DNA from: Okeania sp. SIO2C9
GTDB lineage: Bacteria > Cyanobacteriota > Cyanobacteriia > Cyanobacteriales > Microcoleaceae
Length of the DNA stretch: 64,000 nucleotides
Reading direction: 5' to 3'
NCBI RefSeq assembly: GCF_010672455.1
Contig: NZ_JAAHGO010000015.1
Span: forward strand, 1-64,000
Part shown: positions 17,970 through 26,720 of the stretch, piece by piece
Position numbering within the stretch: position 1 is the stretch's first letter
How the letters are laid out: each line of letters starts with the position of its first letter
Translations under genes and position numbers: made by a program
Notes under the pieces: model-generated
Databases searched by the model: none
Told to the model about the DNA's origin: nothing
What the model saw: only the letters and a program-made list of their open reading frames with translations

Positions 17970-19298
17970 TCAGATACGCGAGTCTACAGGAGGTAAACTT
18001 TCAACCCAATTTTTTAAATGGGCAGGAACATTTGATTTATCTGTTTTTTCCCTCCTATAGAAATACATAGATGCAGGACCTCGATAATAGTAAGTTAGAG
18101 TAAAAGAAGTGCCATGATCTGTAGAGTAAATGATTATGTCACCATCTCTATCTTGACTTTCAATCAATTGTGCTACTGGTCTGTAGTGGTCTAATGCTCC
18201 CATGTATCTCTTGGAACTTGTATAATAAGTTACTAAACCTAAACTAACGGTCAACATATATATTACAGCCAGCACTACTCCAATTATTTTTTGCCAATCG
18301 AAAACCTTAAAAAAACCAATTGCCACAAGTAGTATAAAGTATGGCTGAGAGATTATTAGGTAACGACTGTTCCATATCGAGTAAAATATATTAGAAAAAA
18401 CAAAAATAGATGCAGCAGGTATAATTCCCCATAAAGCTACCCATATAACTTCTTGAGTGCGAGTTTTTTGAATAATTGCTACAAGAATAACTGTAGCAAT
18501 AATTAAAGTTACAACTTGAATCAATAATGGTATATAAGGTAGCGGTGGTGGATGAGCAAACACAGTCATTATTCTTAGTTCTCGGAAGATTTCTCTTACA
18601 CCAGGAGTTGGTAACATCACTCGGTGCGATCCTGAATCACTTTTCACAGAAATAGCTACAGGAATACTAGCAATAATGATTGTTAAATATAGAAGGAGAT
18701 AACTGATTAATCTAGAAATTTTAAACTTAAACTTAAGCCATAAAATCAGAATATCTGGTAGCAAAAAAGCTGCATTTAAAGGTGTAGTGTAAAAGGATAA
18801 AATTCTTCCTACAACCCATATGAATCGTGGAAGTTTTTGCTCTGGGTACTTCAGAGAATGTGCAAGACCAAGACAGCCACAAAGCCCTAGGCCAACACTC
18901 ATTGTATAGTATCTAATTTCTTGAGAATGGTTAATAAATAATGGAGAAATAGTTAGTAAAACTGCTGCAAGAAGACCAACTTTTTTGCTAAACAAGTAAT
19001 TACCTAATCTATAAATTATATATAAAGATAACAGTGCAAAAATAATAGCTTGAACTCTCAAGCATACCTCATTATCAGAAATCTTCATCCATGGATTTAA
19101 AAGAGCATAGTAAAGTAGCCTGCCTTTATTAAAAGACATCTTGTGCCCATCTAAAACACTGATAAATTCATCTATCCATAAACCTCGGAAATTTACTCTG
19201 TAAAAGTAAAAAAAACACCCTAAGAGAAGAATCAATAAAAGAGGAAATCTTCCTTTTTGTTTGATAGGGTAAATAAACCATTGAAAAGCATTAAACAT
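17970..19298 (-). CDS. GT39/ArnT-like polyprenyl-phosphate-dependent glycosyltransferase
   Basis: 442 residues, strongly hydrophobic with about ten membrane segments. The first periplasmic loop has FRGLWIDEFISVLDGH, the acidic-motif region that binds the donor in protein mannosyltransferase/ArnT-type enzymes, and NHSQEIRYYTM follows helix 3-4, a usual signature of the PMT_2 group. The enzyme would transfer a sugar from a lipid carrier outside the cytoplasmic membrane; acceptor unknown. The C-terminus is hydrophilic (YFYRREKTDKSN). The ATG has AGGAAA upstream. A short ORF follows closely downstream, and UPF0104-type sequences lie on both sides. Confidence 0.8.
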   Translation of the reverse strand: MFNAFQWFIYPIKQKGRFPLLLILLLGCFFYFYRVNFRGLWIDEFISVLDGHKMSFNKGRLLYYALLNPWMKISDNEVCLRVQAIIFALLSLYIIYRLGNYLFSKKVGLLAAVLLTISPLFINHSQEIRYYTMSVGLGLCGCLGLAHSLKYPEQKLPRFIWVVGRILSFYTTPLNAAFLLPDILILWLKFKFKISRLISYLLLYLTIIIASIPVAISVKSDSGSHRVMLPTPGVREIFRELRIMTVFAHPPPLPYIPLLIQVVTLIIATVILVAIIQKTRTQEVIWVALWGIIPAASIFVFSNIFYSIWNSRYLIISQPYFILLVAIGFFKVFDWQKIIGVVLAVIYMLTVSLGLVTYYTSSKRYMGALDHYRPVAQLIESQDRDGDIIIYSTDHGTSFTLTYYYRGPASMYFYRREKTDKSNVPAHLKNWVESLPPVDSRI

Positions 19299-19609
19299 AA
19301 ACTATATTTCCTGGCTTCAAAAATTAGGTTATACAATTTATTAAAAAGTATGTTCTTTTTGTACAAGTGACCCCTAGCTTATAGAAACTATTGATATTCT
19401 CAGATAAGAAATTAGCTATATTTAAAGCTTCAATAATTATTATCTATTCTATTATATCATCTCCGAATGCGTAGGATTTTTTGTAATATAGCAATGTGCG
19501 CTGGCATATTTACAAATCACAGGAGGTGTCCAATAGCTAAAAGTCTTATATTATCAGCTTTTTATTCCCCCAGATGAGCTATTGCTTTCCGGAGCTGTTG
19601 CCTGCGCAC
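19299..19609. other. Intergenic upstream region, AT-rich
   Basis: Contains the promoter region of the GT39 gene presumably, but no clear promoter element can be assigned. No gene seen. Confidence 0.35.
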
Positions 19610-19823
19610 AGCGCTATAATTTCTCCAGACTAATCCTGACCAGACATTAGCCATAATTGTGACAACAAAAGCGATCATCAAATAAACTACCCCAAATTCG
19701 CTAATACAAATTTCTCTAACTTGCTATCAATTATCTCTGAGGGTTCCAGCCATAAAAAATACTTTTCCTCCAAAGAATCATCCAGCACATATAAGGTTGA
19801 AGGTGGAACAATATTTTTTTCAT
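19610..19823 (-). pseudogene. 5' fragment of a second UPF0104 / LPG-synthase-TM gene
   Basis: The minus strand starts MKKILFHLQPYMCWMI at 19823 and, after a frame change, continues as FFMAGTLRD, QQVREICISEFGVVYLMIAF and TIMANVWSGLVW. This follows the first 70 residues of the intact protein at 16058-16984 (MKKVLSRLKPYLGWIF, FFLAKTLKDQWQQVLEIRIS, TIAHLWSGWVW). It is an old, truncated paralogue. Confidence 0.7.
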
Positions 19824-20087
19824 ATCATATTAGTATTGCAGTTTAATAGTAGTAAAATGAGCAAATTTTTAACTATTCACATTTGCCCACCTTACTTGTT
19901 TGAATAACTTACAACGTAGGCAAATCTGTAACAATAGAAACTTATCCAATATCAACTTATATTTGCCCAACCGATTTCCTAAGTAGAGAGAGATAAAAAA
20001 ATCAAAGTATTAACGAAAAGTCAAATTGCCCAAAACCCCTTTCATTTTGCCTGTTGCTTTCTGATAACGACCGTTTTTAACGTTAAC

Positions 20088-20798
20088 CTACTTAGTATTT
20101 CCATAACTCCTAACTACTCTTGCTGCACTCCGAAATAGTTGATAGTATCTTTGACTAACTTCATCACCCACTTCAGACAATACATAAATGCCAATGCAAT
20201 TACGACCCTGACTTTTTCCAGAGCTATGAATATAACGTCTTTCTCCCAGATATAATCCTACATTATCTGCCTCTTCACCAGTGCCAAAAAACACTAAGTT
20301 TCCGACTATAAGTTGATTATTTAATTGACATTTGTCTAAGGAAATCTTCTGACAAAAAGCTTCCTGTTGATAAGCATCTCTAGGTAACCAAATACCAACA
20401 GAAACAAAAGCAGTTTGAATTAGGCCAGAACAATCATAGTTAGGTCCTACTGTACCTCCCCAAAGATAATAATTAGAAGTGTTCATCGCTTTATAGGTAA
20501 AAGCAATCACCTCTGGTAATTTCTCTCTAATTTCAGTCTCGCCAAAAATGTGAGGCTGAAAAGGAGTTTGTGCTGGCTGAATTTTATCAATGTCTGTATA
20601 TTTTAACCACCCTTGATAGTCATCTTCTTGTAACTTGACCAAAATTGCGCTGTCGAATTTTTCCTGTAACTGGATAACTTGTAAATTTCGCCCAATTACT
20701 GCTTGAGTTGCCAAAATATTGCACTCAGAAGAATCATAGATATTGATATTAGCTTGGCACTGATACTCAACAACATTAGATAATTGGTGGTCGAGCAC
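20088..20798 (-). CDS. NlpC/P60-family peptidase with N-terminal SH3-like domain
   Basis: 236 residues. The first 75 form a bacterial SH3-like domain ending WLKYTDIDKI. The C-terminal NlpC/P60 domain has the nucleophile in YDCSGLIQTAF (Cys123) and a YIHSSGKSQGRN segment (His191). The overall layout matches the Anabaena/Nostoc gamma-D-glutamyl-diamino acid endopeptidases that trim peptidoglycan peptides. In those enzymes the usual catalytic His precedes VGLYL; here the sequence is EADNVGLYLG, with Asn179 in that place, so activity is doubtful. No signal peptide is visible, as in the known cytosolic family members. It is divergent from the beta-lactamase-fold gene at 21002. Confidence 0.85.
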   Translation of the reverse strand: MLDHQLSNVVEYQCQANINIYDSSECNILATQAVIGRNLQVIQLQEKFDSAILVKLQEDDYQGWLKYTDIDKIQPAQTPFQPHIFGETEIREKLPEVIAFTYKAMNTSNYYLWGGTVGPNYDCSGLIQTAFVSVGIWLPRDAYQQEAFCQKISLDKCQLNNQLIVGNLVFFGTGEEADNVGLYLGERRYIHSSGKSQGRNCIGIYVLSEVGDEVSQRYYQLFRSAARVVRSYGNTK

Positions 20799-21001
20799 TA
20801 AATTTCGCTTGGATAATTTACTGAAGTTATTATAATATTTTATGGATATAAATTACAACCTTAGTTATCAGAATCACTATTATTTAAAGATAGCTTTAAT
20901 TTTCAAGAACTATGGAATAATTAACAGAGAATTTTTCACTCAATCCATATATTATTAAATAAGTATTTTTCTCTTTTCTAAATTTTACCTAATTTTTCTA
21001 T

Positions 21002-21931
21002 ATGACTTTTTTTGATCGAGATGAACAGTTAAATATTCTGGGTAAAGACATTATAGAGGCAATCAAGATAGAATTTTCGGAATTAACTTATGAGCAAATT
21101 GCGATAACTTGGTTAGTCTACGATTTACCAATGGCAGGAAATATTAAGAATTCTACAGAGTTTTGGCAACAGCAAGTGCGTGGTTGGAGCGATCACGGTG
21201 ATGAACGGATGTATGCTGCTGGAATAGTCCATTTATTCTATCTTATAGCTATCTATGAGTGGTTAGAGAAAGGAATGGTCAAAACCTCAAAAGAGTTAGA
21301 AAGAGCAATTCGAGATATGGTCGTTTATTCTAGCAACGATGCTACTGGTCTAGTTGTAGATGTTTTAACTGGAACTACCAGTGGACCTGAAATATCATCA
21401 GGACCTTTTCAAACCTGGAAATATCAACGTAACTTTGTCAATCGTTATTTTCAATCTCTGAAGTGGCCTGAGTTAAAATTCATTAATATTAATCAAAAAA
21501 CATGGTGTGATGGTCCTTATGGTCGAGAAAGGATGTTTCAAGGACTATTGATGGAAAATCGAAATATAGTTACTACTCATAGCACAGCTCGTTTGCTACA
21601 TAGTATTGTGGGTGGGGTTGCAGTATCTCCTGTCGCCTCACAAAAAATGATGAACTTGTTAAAGAAAAATCCTAGCCAAGATAAATTAAGAGATAGAAGT
21701 AAGGAACAATCTATAGGATTTTTGGACGATAGTCTACCTCAGGATACTAAAGTATGGTGCAAAGGAAGCTCGGACAACCAAGTGCGTCATAATTTTGCTT
21801 ATATTGAGTTACCAAATATTAAGCCATATCTTTTAGTTGTATTTACAGAAGGCAAGAACCTTAGTCAAAATGAAAAGATAATGCCTTATATTTCCCAAAG
21901 GTTTGTAGAGGCAATGAAAAAATTACAATAA
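21002..21931 (+). CDS. Class A beta-lactamase-fold protein lacking the SxxK motif
   Basis: 309 residues, similar in plan to cyanobacterial serine hydrolases of the beta-lactamase 2 group: an N-terminal region with ITWLVYD, the helix of the catalytic site, the SDN-like loop in MVVYSSNDATGLVVDVLTG (SND), and a C-terminal strand with VWCKGSSDN followed by FAYIEL. Where the family has S-x-x-K, this protein has YAAGIVHLFYLIA, that is Gly74 and His77. Both nucleophile and general base are missing, and the KTG motif is also altered. It cannot act through the normal acyl-enzyme route. No signal peptide is seen. It faces the NlpC/P60 gene across about 200 bp. Confidence 0.75.
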   Translation: MTFFDRDEQLNILGKDIIEAIKIEFSELTYEQIAITWLVYDLPMAGNIKNSTEFWQQQVRGWSDHGDERMYAAGIVHLFYLIAIYEWLEKGMVKTSKELERAIRDMVVYSSNDATGLVVDVLTGTTSGPEISSGPFQTWKYQRNFVNRYFQSLKWPELKFININQKTWCDGPYGRERMFQGLLMENRNIVTTHSTARLLHSIVGGVAVSPVASQKMMNLLKKNPSQDKLRDRSKEQSIGFLDDSLPQDTKVWCKGSSDNQVRHNFAYIELPNIKPYLLVVFTEGKNLSQNEKIMPYISQRFVEAMKKLQ

Positions 21932-21998
21932 AAGAACAAAAACATTTTTTCTCTTATGTGTTATGTCTTTAATTTATTTAATTTAACTATATTTATAA

Positions 21999-22088
21999 CG
22001 GAGAAGGAGGGATTCGAACCCTCGGTACGGGGTTCTCCCGTACAACTCATTAGCAGTGAGCCGCTTTCGACCACTCAGCCACCTCTCC
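21999..22088 (-). tRNA. tRNA-Ser (GCT)
   Basis: 90 nt class II tRNA. On the minus strand the acceptor GGAGAGG pairs with CTTCTCC, D arm GGCTGAGTGGTC, anticodon loop CTGCTAA giving GCT, long variable arm TACGGGAGAACCCCGTA, and T loop GGTTCGAATCC. Discriminator G at 21999; no encoded CCA. Confidence 0.93.
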
Positions 22089-22117
22089 AATAATAATTAT
22101 CTACTTTCACATTTTTC

Positions 22118-22392
22118 CAACGTTGCCCTTGAGCGACAAAGCAGGATTCCTAACCATGGCTGATTAGGGCTTTCTGATTCTAACTTACCTGCCTCCAAGG
22201 TTGAGGCTTTTTCCGGTCTTACGGTTACTCAAGAATATGTCGCTAATCCGATAGCTCCCCTAGACAATACTAGGCAAGCCAACTTATTTTATTTACTATA
22301 GCACACTATTGGGAAAACCGCAACATTGATTTATTTTCCCATAAGACGATCCCTTGTCAGGAGAGTGCAGGCCTTCAAGCAACCTTGAGATA
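22118..22392 (-). mobile_element. PATE1 copy (diverged), hairpin-ended miniature element
   Basis: Aligns with the copies at 23072, 57519 and 62099: GATTCCTAACCAT near the left, GCCTCCAAGGTTGAGGCT, ATAGCACACTATTGG, then CAACATTGATT and GAGAGTGCAGGCCTTCAAGC, ending AACCTTGAGATA. Ends are eroded. No ORF. Confidence 0.65.
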
Positions 22393-22444
22393 ACAGATAT
22401 TTGTTGGTTATGGCAGGACTATTATAGAAGTTATATTTCCAAAA

Positions 22445-22726
22445 TTGACTACTCCCCGGCCTAAAGGCAAGGGGATTCTAAGTAGATGCTACGCAACAGG
22501 ATAAATCCGTATTGCTTCGTTTATTCTTAGCTGACCAAAGATATATTCTTTGGGGACAAGTCAAAGTGCCCCTACACAGTCGGCTAAAGCCAATGCCTAG
22601 CGTTCTGCTTACTTTTTATTGATAATAATAGCACAGGACAACTAAAGTTGTCTAGTCTAAACGACTCCCTTGTTTTCATCCCCCGGTTAAAACACGGGGG
22701 CTTTCAACGTCGCTTTTCGGTAAAGA
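22445..22726 (-). mobile_element. PATE2 copy 2, inverted relative to 14030
   Basis: Starts TTGACTACTCCCCGGCC and ends with the hairpin CCCCCGGTTAAAACACGGGGG followed by CTTTCAACGTCGC. Nearly identical over its length to the complement of 14030-14323. It has no ORF. Confidence 0.7.
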
Positions 22727-22756
22727 TTAGTTCATTAATGGATAATGGATAATTAA

Positions 22757-22960
22757 TAATTACCTCTGGTTAAAACCGTTACGGAATTGAATATAAGGAA
22801 ATACTATTTCTTCTCTTGGTCGATTTGATATGGCGAGGAGACCTCACAATCCCTCGACCGCTTTTTTTCCCCTCTCCAAGGGGAGGCTTCAAGGCGCGAA
22901 TTATTTAATTATTAATTATTAATTATTAATTATTAATTATTCGGTAAAAATATAGGATTA
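22757..22960 (+). repeat. F2 repeat (TTCTCTTGGTCG family), copy a
   Basis: Landmarks in order: ATTACCTCTGGTTAAAACCG, TTACGGAATTGAATATAAGG, TTCTTCTCTTGGTCGATTTG, GCGAGGAGACCTCACAATCC, CTCGACCGCTTTTTTT, CTCTCCAAGGGGAGGC, then a run of heptamers ATTATTA and TTCGGTAAAAAT. Relatives: 31228, 37436, 49705 and 62510. Confidence 0.7.
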
Positions 22961-23071
22961 CCTGAACTCTCGAACAAATATTCCTAGTTACTTAATCTTG
23001 ATGGTCTTTTACTTCTAGCTTAGAGTTTGTTGCCACAATCCTCAGTAAACAAATTCATAGATATATAGTTA

Positions 23072-23329
23072 TTGACATCCTCCCGACGCTGCTCTACGAG
23101 AAAGCCCGGGATTCCTAACCATCACTGATTAGGTCTTTATACTTCAATGCACTAGCCTCCAAGGTCGAGACTATTTTCGGTCTAAAGGCGCGCTCCACAG
23201 ACTGACACTGCTAGCCCAGCAGCCTTATTTAAGCTTAACACACTATTGGCATACACCACAAAATTGATTGGTTTTCCCATACGACGCTCCCCTTCAGGAG
23301 AGCACGGGTCTTCAACCAACGTTGAGATA
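23072..23329 (-). mobile_element. PATE1 copy, hairpin-ended miniature element
   Basis: Begins TTGACATCCTCCCGACGCTG with a GCTCTACGAGAAAGC hairpin and ends CCCCTTCAGGAGAGCACGGG, CTTCAACCAACGTTGAGATA. The TTGACATCC end, read as GGATGTCAA on the minus strand, is like right ends of IS200/IS605 elements. Two hairpin ends and no ORF fit a non-autonomous element mobilised by a TnpA elsewhere (inference). Confidence 0.7.
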
Positions 23330-23835
23330 AAAATATAGTCAAATATGACATATCCTTATTTTGCAGGTGTTACCTTGACGCTCGTGTTAGCGTAGCTCCT
23401 CCGTTTGCGCAGCATTACCTAGGAAAGGAGGCACTACAAAACTACGCCAGTTCGTGACTGTCGGGAAACTCGGCCAACGCACTGACTTCTCTATCCCATA
23501 GCTAAAATCATAAGGGAGCTGCTTTTTCTTTTCCCCTTTTTTGATTATCTCCCTGATTCAATTTCTGCTTGGTCATAATACAGAGGCTTGGACGTAGGTT
23601 CTTATGTATCTAGAGGTAGCGTATCAGTCCAGGAATTTCACCCTATTGAATTCAGAACGTTGACTCTTGAGACTATTTAGCTTTGTTATTATGACAGACA
23701 TTGTTAGATTATGTCAATATTCGCCCAAATTTCTGAATACAAAAGACTATATTTAACTATATATGACTATATTTGTGTTCAATGTTTATGATACTTTTCG
23801 GCTCCCTAGAGTTATATGGTTAATAACTCTGGAAT
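23330..23835. other. Intergenic debris
   Basis: Contains a GTTTGCGCAGCATTACCTAG motif (23404), related to 4049-4072. At 23745-23780 TATATATGACTATATTTGTG resembles 15068-15090. No gene is visible. Confidence 0.4.
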
Positions 23836-23882
23836 GAGTTTTGACATACTCCCGACGCTCCCCTACGGGAGAGCGCGGGATT
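23836..23882 (-). mobile_element. Isolated IS200/IS605-type right-end hairpin
   Basis: TTGACATACTCCCGACGCTC, then CCCTACGGGAGAGCGCGGGA. The complement ends in GCGTCGGGAGTATGTCAA. It is a clean end hairpin without the rest of the PATE1 sequence. Confidence 0.55.
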
Positions 23883-24039
23883 CTTCAATCTGGGAGACCC
23901 TGACCACAGTTTTAACAGAAGTGATGTCCTCCTCCTGTGTTGATAACAGTTCATAATTCAATCATATTAATAGTACAAGAACACAAATACTATCAAGTAG
24001 CTTTAAATAAATAAATTGGCAAATAATACCAAGTCCAAT

Positions 24040-24485
24040 TTTTGACTTCTCCCTGCTCTAAAGAGACAAGGATTTTAAGCGGATGCTACGCAATGGGATA
24101 AACAAACATTGCTCGCTTCTTCTTACACTGTCACCCAGATATTTATCCGGGTGGGACTAGTTAAAATGCCTCTATACACTCACTTGTATTGACATTAACT
24201 CATATAGATTGTGCTTACTTTTTGTTAGCTTTCAGGAGGTTCTATCACTATACCAAAATCTTACACTCCCTTTCCTGCTATTGCTTGCAGTGATATAGTC
24301 ATACTGCCGTTGAATGTATAAACCGTTGTTTCTTAAATGCCGGGATTTCTCTGTACTAGGACAGTTCCAGGTGCAGATGAACTTCTTACTCACACTTTAA
24401 TTCTATCACTTCGGCCGGATAAATACCGCACCGTCGTTTTCATCCCCTACCTAAAGACTAAGAGCTTTCAACCTTTTTCTTCTGA
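24040..24485 (-). mobile_element. Degenerate PATE2-like element with insertions
   Basis: Shares GACTTCTCCCTGCTC, GATTTTAAGCGGATGCTACG, TTATCCGGGTGGGACTAG, GTGCTTACTTTTTGTTAG and the end TTTTCATCCCC...CTTTCAACC with PATE2 (22445-22726), but is stretched and heavily mutated. Confidence 0.45.
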
Positions 24486-25005
24486 GTAAAACTAATCTTA
24501 GATTTTAATATGATCTAAACAAACTGAATCTGTAGAAGTTATTCAAAGCAAAAGTTAACTTGTAACTACAGAATTTATTTATAGAATTTCAAATTAATCG
24601 GCAAATTGGGCAATTGACAATAGCTCATACTATGTTAAAATTCTGGAGGCTTATATAGATTGAGCCAAAAAATATCTGTAATATTTAGACAAAATCATAT
24701 ATAGTCTTAAAGATGCAAAAATATACGAAATAGTACATAATTATAACTTTCTAAAAAATGTATCTGTTGCAGCAGAAAAAAACCTGGCCTAGTTCCTAAA
24801 ACATGAATTATGACATTAGGTAGTGCTGTAGTAATGGGGAACAATGGTTATGCTTGTGATGTCTTAATTCACAAGGACTAAATTGTCCCTAGAAATGAAA
24901 ATATAGGTTGACAAAAACGGTTATCTATACAGAATCTAAAATTAGCTCTTTGAGCAAATCAAACATAAATCAGTAATAGTAAATACTAAAAAACGAGGTA
25001 AGCAA
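24486..25005. other. Upstream region of the RTX gene
   Basis: AT-rich with no gene. A GAGGT Shine-Dalgarno (24995-24999) precedes the GTG start of the next gene. Confidence 0.4.
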
Positions 25006-25944
25006 GTGACTCAAGTAGTAATTCCACCAGGTACCGAAACGGATCCAGTAACCGATGTAAGTACTGGCATCGCCGATGGAGGTCGTGTCCGAGTATATAC
25101 ACCAGGGGAAGACCGTGGAGTTGGGACATCTGGTGCAGACCAAATTTCAGCTTTAGGTGGTGATGATATAGTAGCATCTGGCGGTGGCAATGATGTAGTG
25201 GCATTAGGAGGAGGTGAAGATACTGGCGTTGGTGGTACTGGCAATGACTCAATCCAAGGAAACCGAGGAAATGACTCTATACAAGGAGGGGATGGAGATG
25301 ATTGCCTGAGAGGTGGTAGAGATAATGATACCTTAGAAGGTGGTCAAGGAGGAGACATTATCTTTAGCGATCGCGGAGACGATGTAGCACGAGGTGGATC
25401 GGGAGATGATGATATCAGAGGTAATTCAGGCAATGATACCCTAGAGGGTAATGAAGGCGTCGATGTTATTGATGGAGGTAAAGATAACGATAGTCTTGAT
25501 GGTGGTGCTGGGGATGACTTCATATCAGGAGCTAGGGGTAACGATACTTTAACTGGTGGCGCTGGAGCTGATGATTTCTTCTTCTGGTACAATTCAGATG
25601 GTAGTTATGGAACAGATTCTCTAACAGACTTTAATAGGAGTGAAGGAGATAAGATAGTTCTCGCTGCTAGTCCATTCATTCCTGAAGATGCAAGGTTTAA
25701 TGCTTTAACAGGTACACCAAATGGCGATCCATTGCCAGCAGACGAGTTTGCAGTGATTGAGAATTTCAACCCTCTAGTTGATGGAGCAAGTTCTGCAGCA
25801 ATTATATATGACCCTACTAATGGTTTAGTCTACTACAACCCAACAGTAGATCCTGGTTCTGATGAAAATCAAATTGCTCGGGTTGATAATAGTGTATATG
25901 ATGCGGATAACCCATTACAAAACACTGACTTTGAAATATTCTAA
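25006..25944 (+). CDS. RTX-type calcium-binding protein
   Basis: 312 residues, very acidic. Starts GTG with GAGGT about 6 nt upstream. The middle (about 45-200) is a run of RTX nonapeptides GGxGxDxLx, for example GGDGDDCLRGGRDNDTLEGG and GGAGDDFISGARGNDTLTGG, which fold as Ca2+-binding beta rolls. A C-terminal block GAGADDFFFW...SLTDFNRSEGDKIVL is the common cap seen after RTX repeats and in type I secretion substrates. No N-terminal signal peptide, consistent with export through a type I system. No catalytic domain is seen; a surface or extracellular role is likely. Confidence 0.85.
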   Translation: MTQVVIPPGTETDPVTDVSTGIADGGRVRVYTPGEDRGVGTSGADQISALGGDDIVASGGGNDVVALGGGEDTGVGGTGNDSIQGNRGNDSIQGGDGDDCLRGGRDNDTLEGGQGGDIIFSDRGDDVARGGSGDDDIRGNSGNDTLEGNEGVDVIDGGKDNDSLDGGAGDDFISGARGNDTLTGGAGADDFFFWYNSDGSYGTDSLTDFNRSEGDKIVLAASPFIPEDARFNALTGTPNGDPLPADEFAVIENFNPLVDGASSAAIIYDPTNGLVYYNPTVDPGSDENQIARVDNSVYDADNPLQNTDFEIF

Positions 25945-26050
25945 GTCTGGTTAATATATAGATGCGGTTTAACATATCGGTATAACCCTAGAATGAAAAT
26001 TCTGACTCCCCTCTAAAATTAGGTTAGGGGGGATAAATTTTTAATGATTT

Positions 26051-26569
26051 TTTTTAAGTTATCCTCATTGGACTGATGTAGCTTGTGTTGGTCTTTCCAA
26101 CCCAGATAGTTTAAATATTCAGAACTATCAACCATTAATAATTAAAGTAATGGGTAGAGGTTCTCGCCAAATGGTTAAGGTAAATAAATATGGTTTTCCT
26201 AGAACTGCACCTAAGCTCAGGCAGAAATCATTCTATGATTTTCAAACTGGCGATCTTGTCAAAGCAGTTGTGACTAAAAGCAAAAAGATTGGCACTTATT
26301 CTGGTAGAGTTGCAGTCAGAAAAACTGGCAGTTTCAATATTAAAATTAAGACTGAAACTGTACAAGGAATTGGTTATAAATATTGTCAACACTTGCATAA
26401 ATCAGATGGGTATACTTATAGATTTGGCGAATTAATCAAACAGAAAACTACTAACCTTTTCAATAAAATAATTGATATTTCACCTAGTCCAGTTCAGTTA
26501 AATATGTTTGATACTTCTGAGTTAAGCACATCAGAGGTACAACCGAAAGTAAAAAAAATCCAGGAATAA
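26051..26569 (+). pseudogene. IscB remnant (C-terminal part only)
   Basis: From 26051 the frame reads YPHWTDVACVGLSN, then VMGRGSRQMVKVNKYGFPRT, FYDFQTGDLVKAVVTKSKK, GTYSGRVAVRKTGSFNIK and QGIGYKYCQHLHKSDGYTY. This is the C-terminal RuvC-III/TAM-interaction portion of IscB, the RNA-guided nickase family ancestral to Cas9. The HNH domain, bridge helix and N-terminal PLMP domain are missing. An ATG at 26150 would give a 139-residue ORF, which is likely to be annotated as hypothetical. A hairpin GGAGGAAA/TTTTCCTCC lies just downstream (26617-26656). Confidence 0.8.
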
Positions 26570-26720
26570 GTTTAGCGGTACTAATGGAGAACAGCTAAGT
26601 TTGTTCTAAGTAAACGGAGGAAAGTCATTTATTTGCTGGTTGTTTTCCTCCCGGTACTAAATCAAAGATTATAGTGCAGGTCTCCAGCAACTATTTGAGA
26701 TGATTAACTACTAGCTAAGG

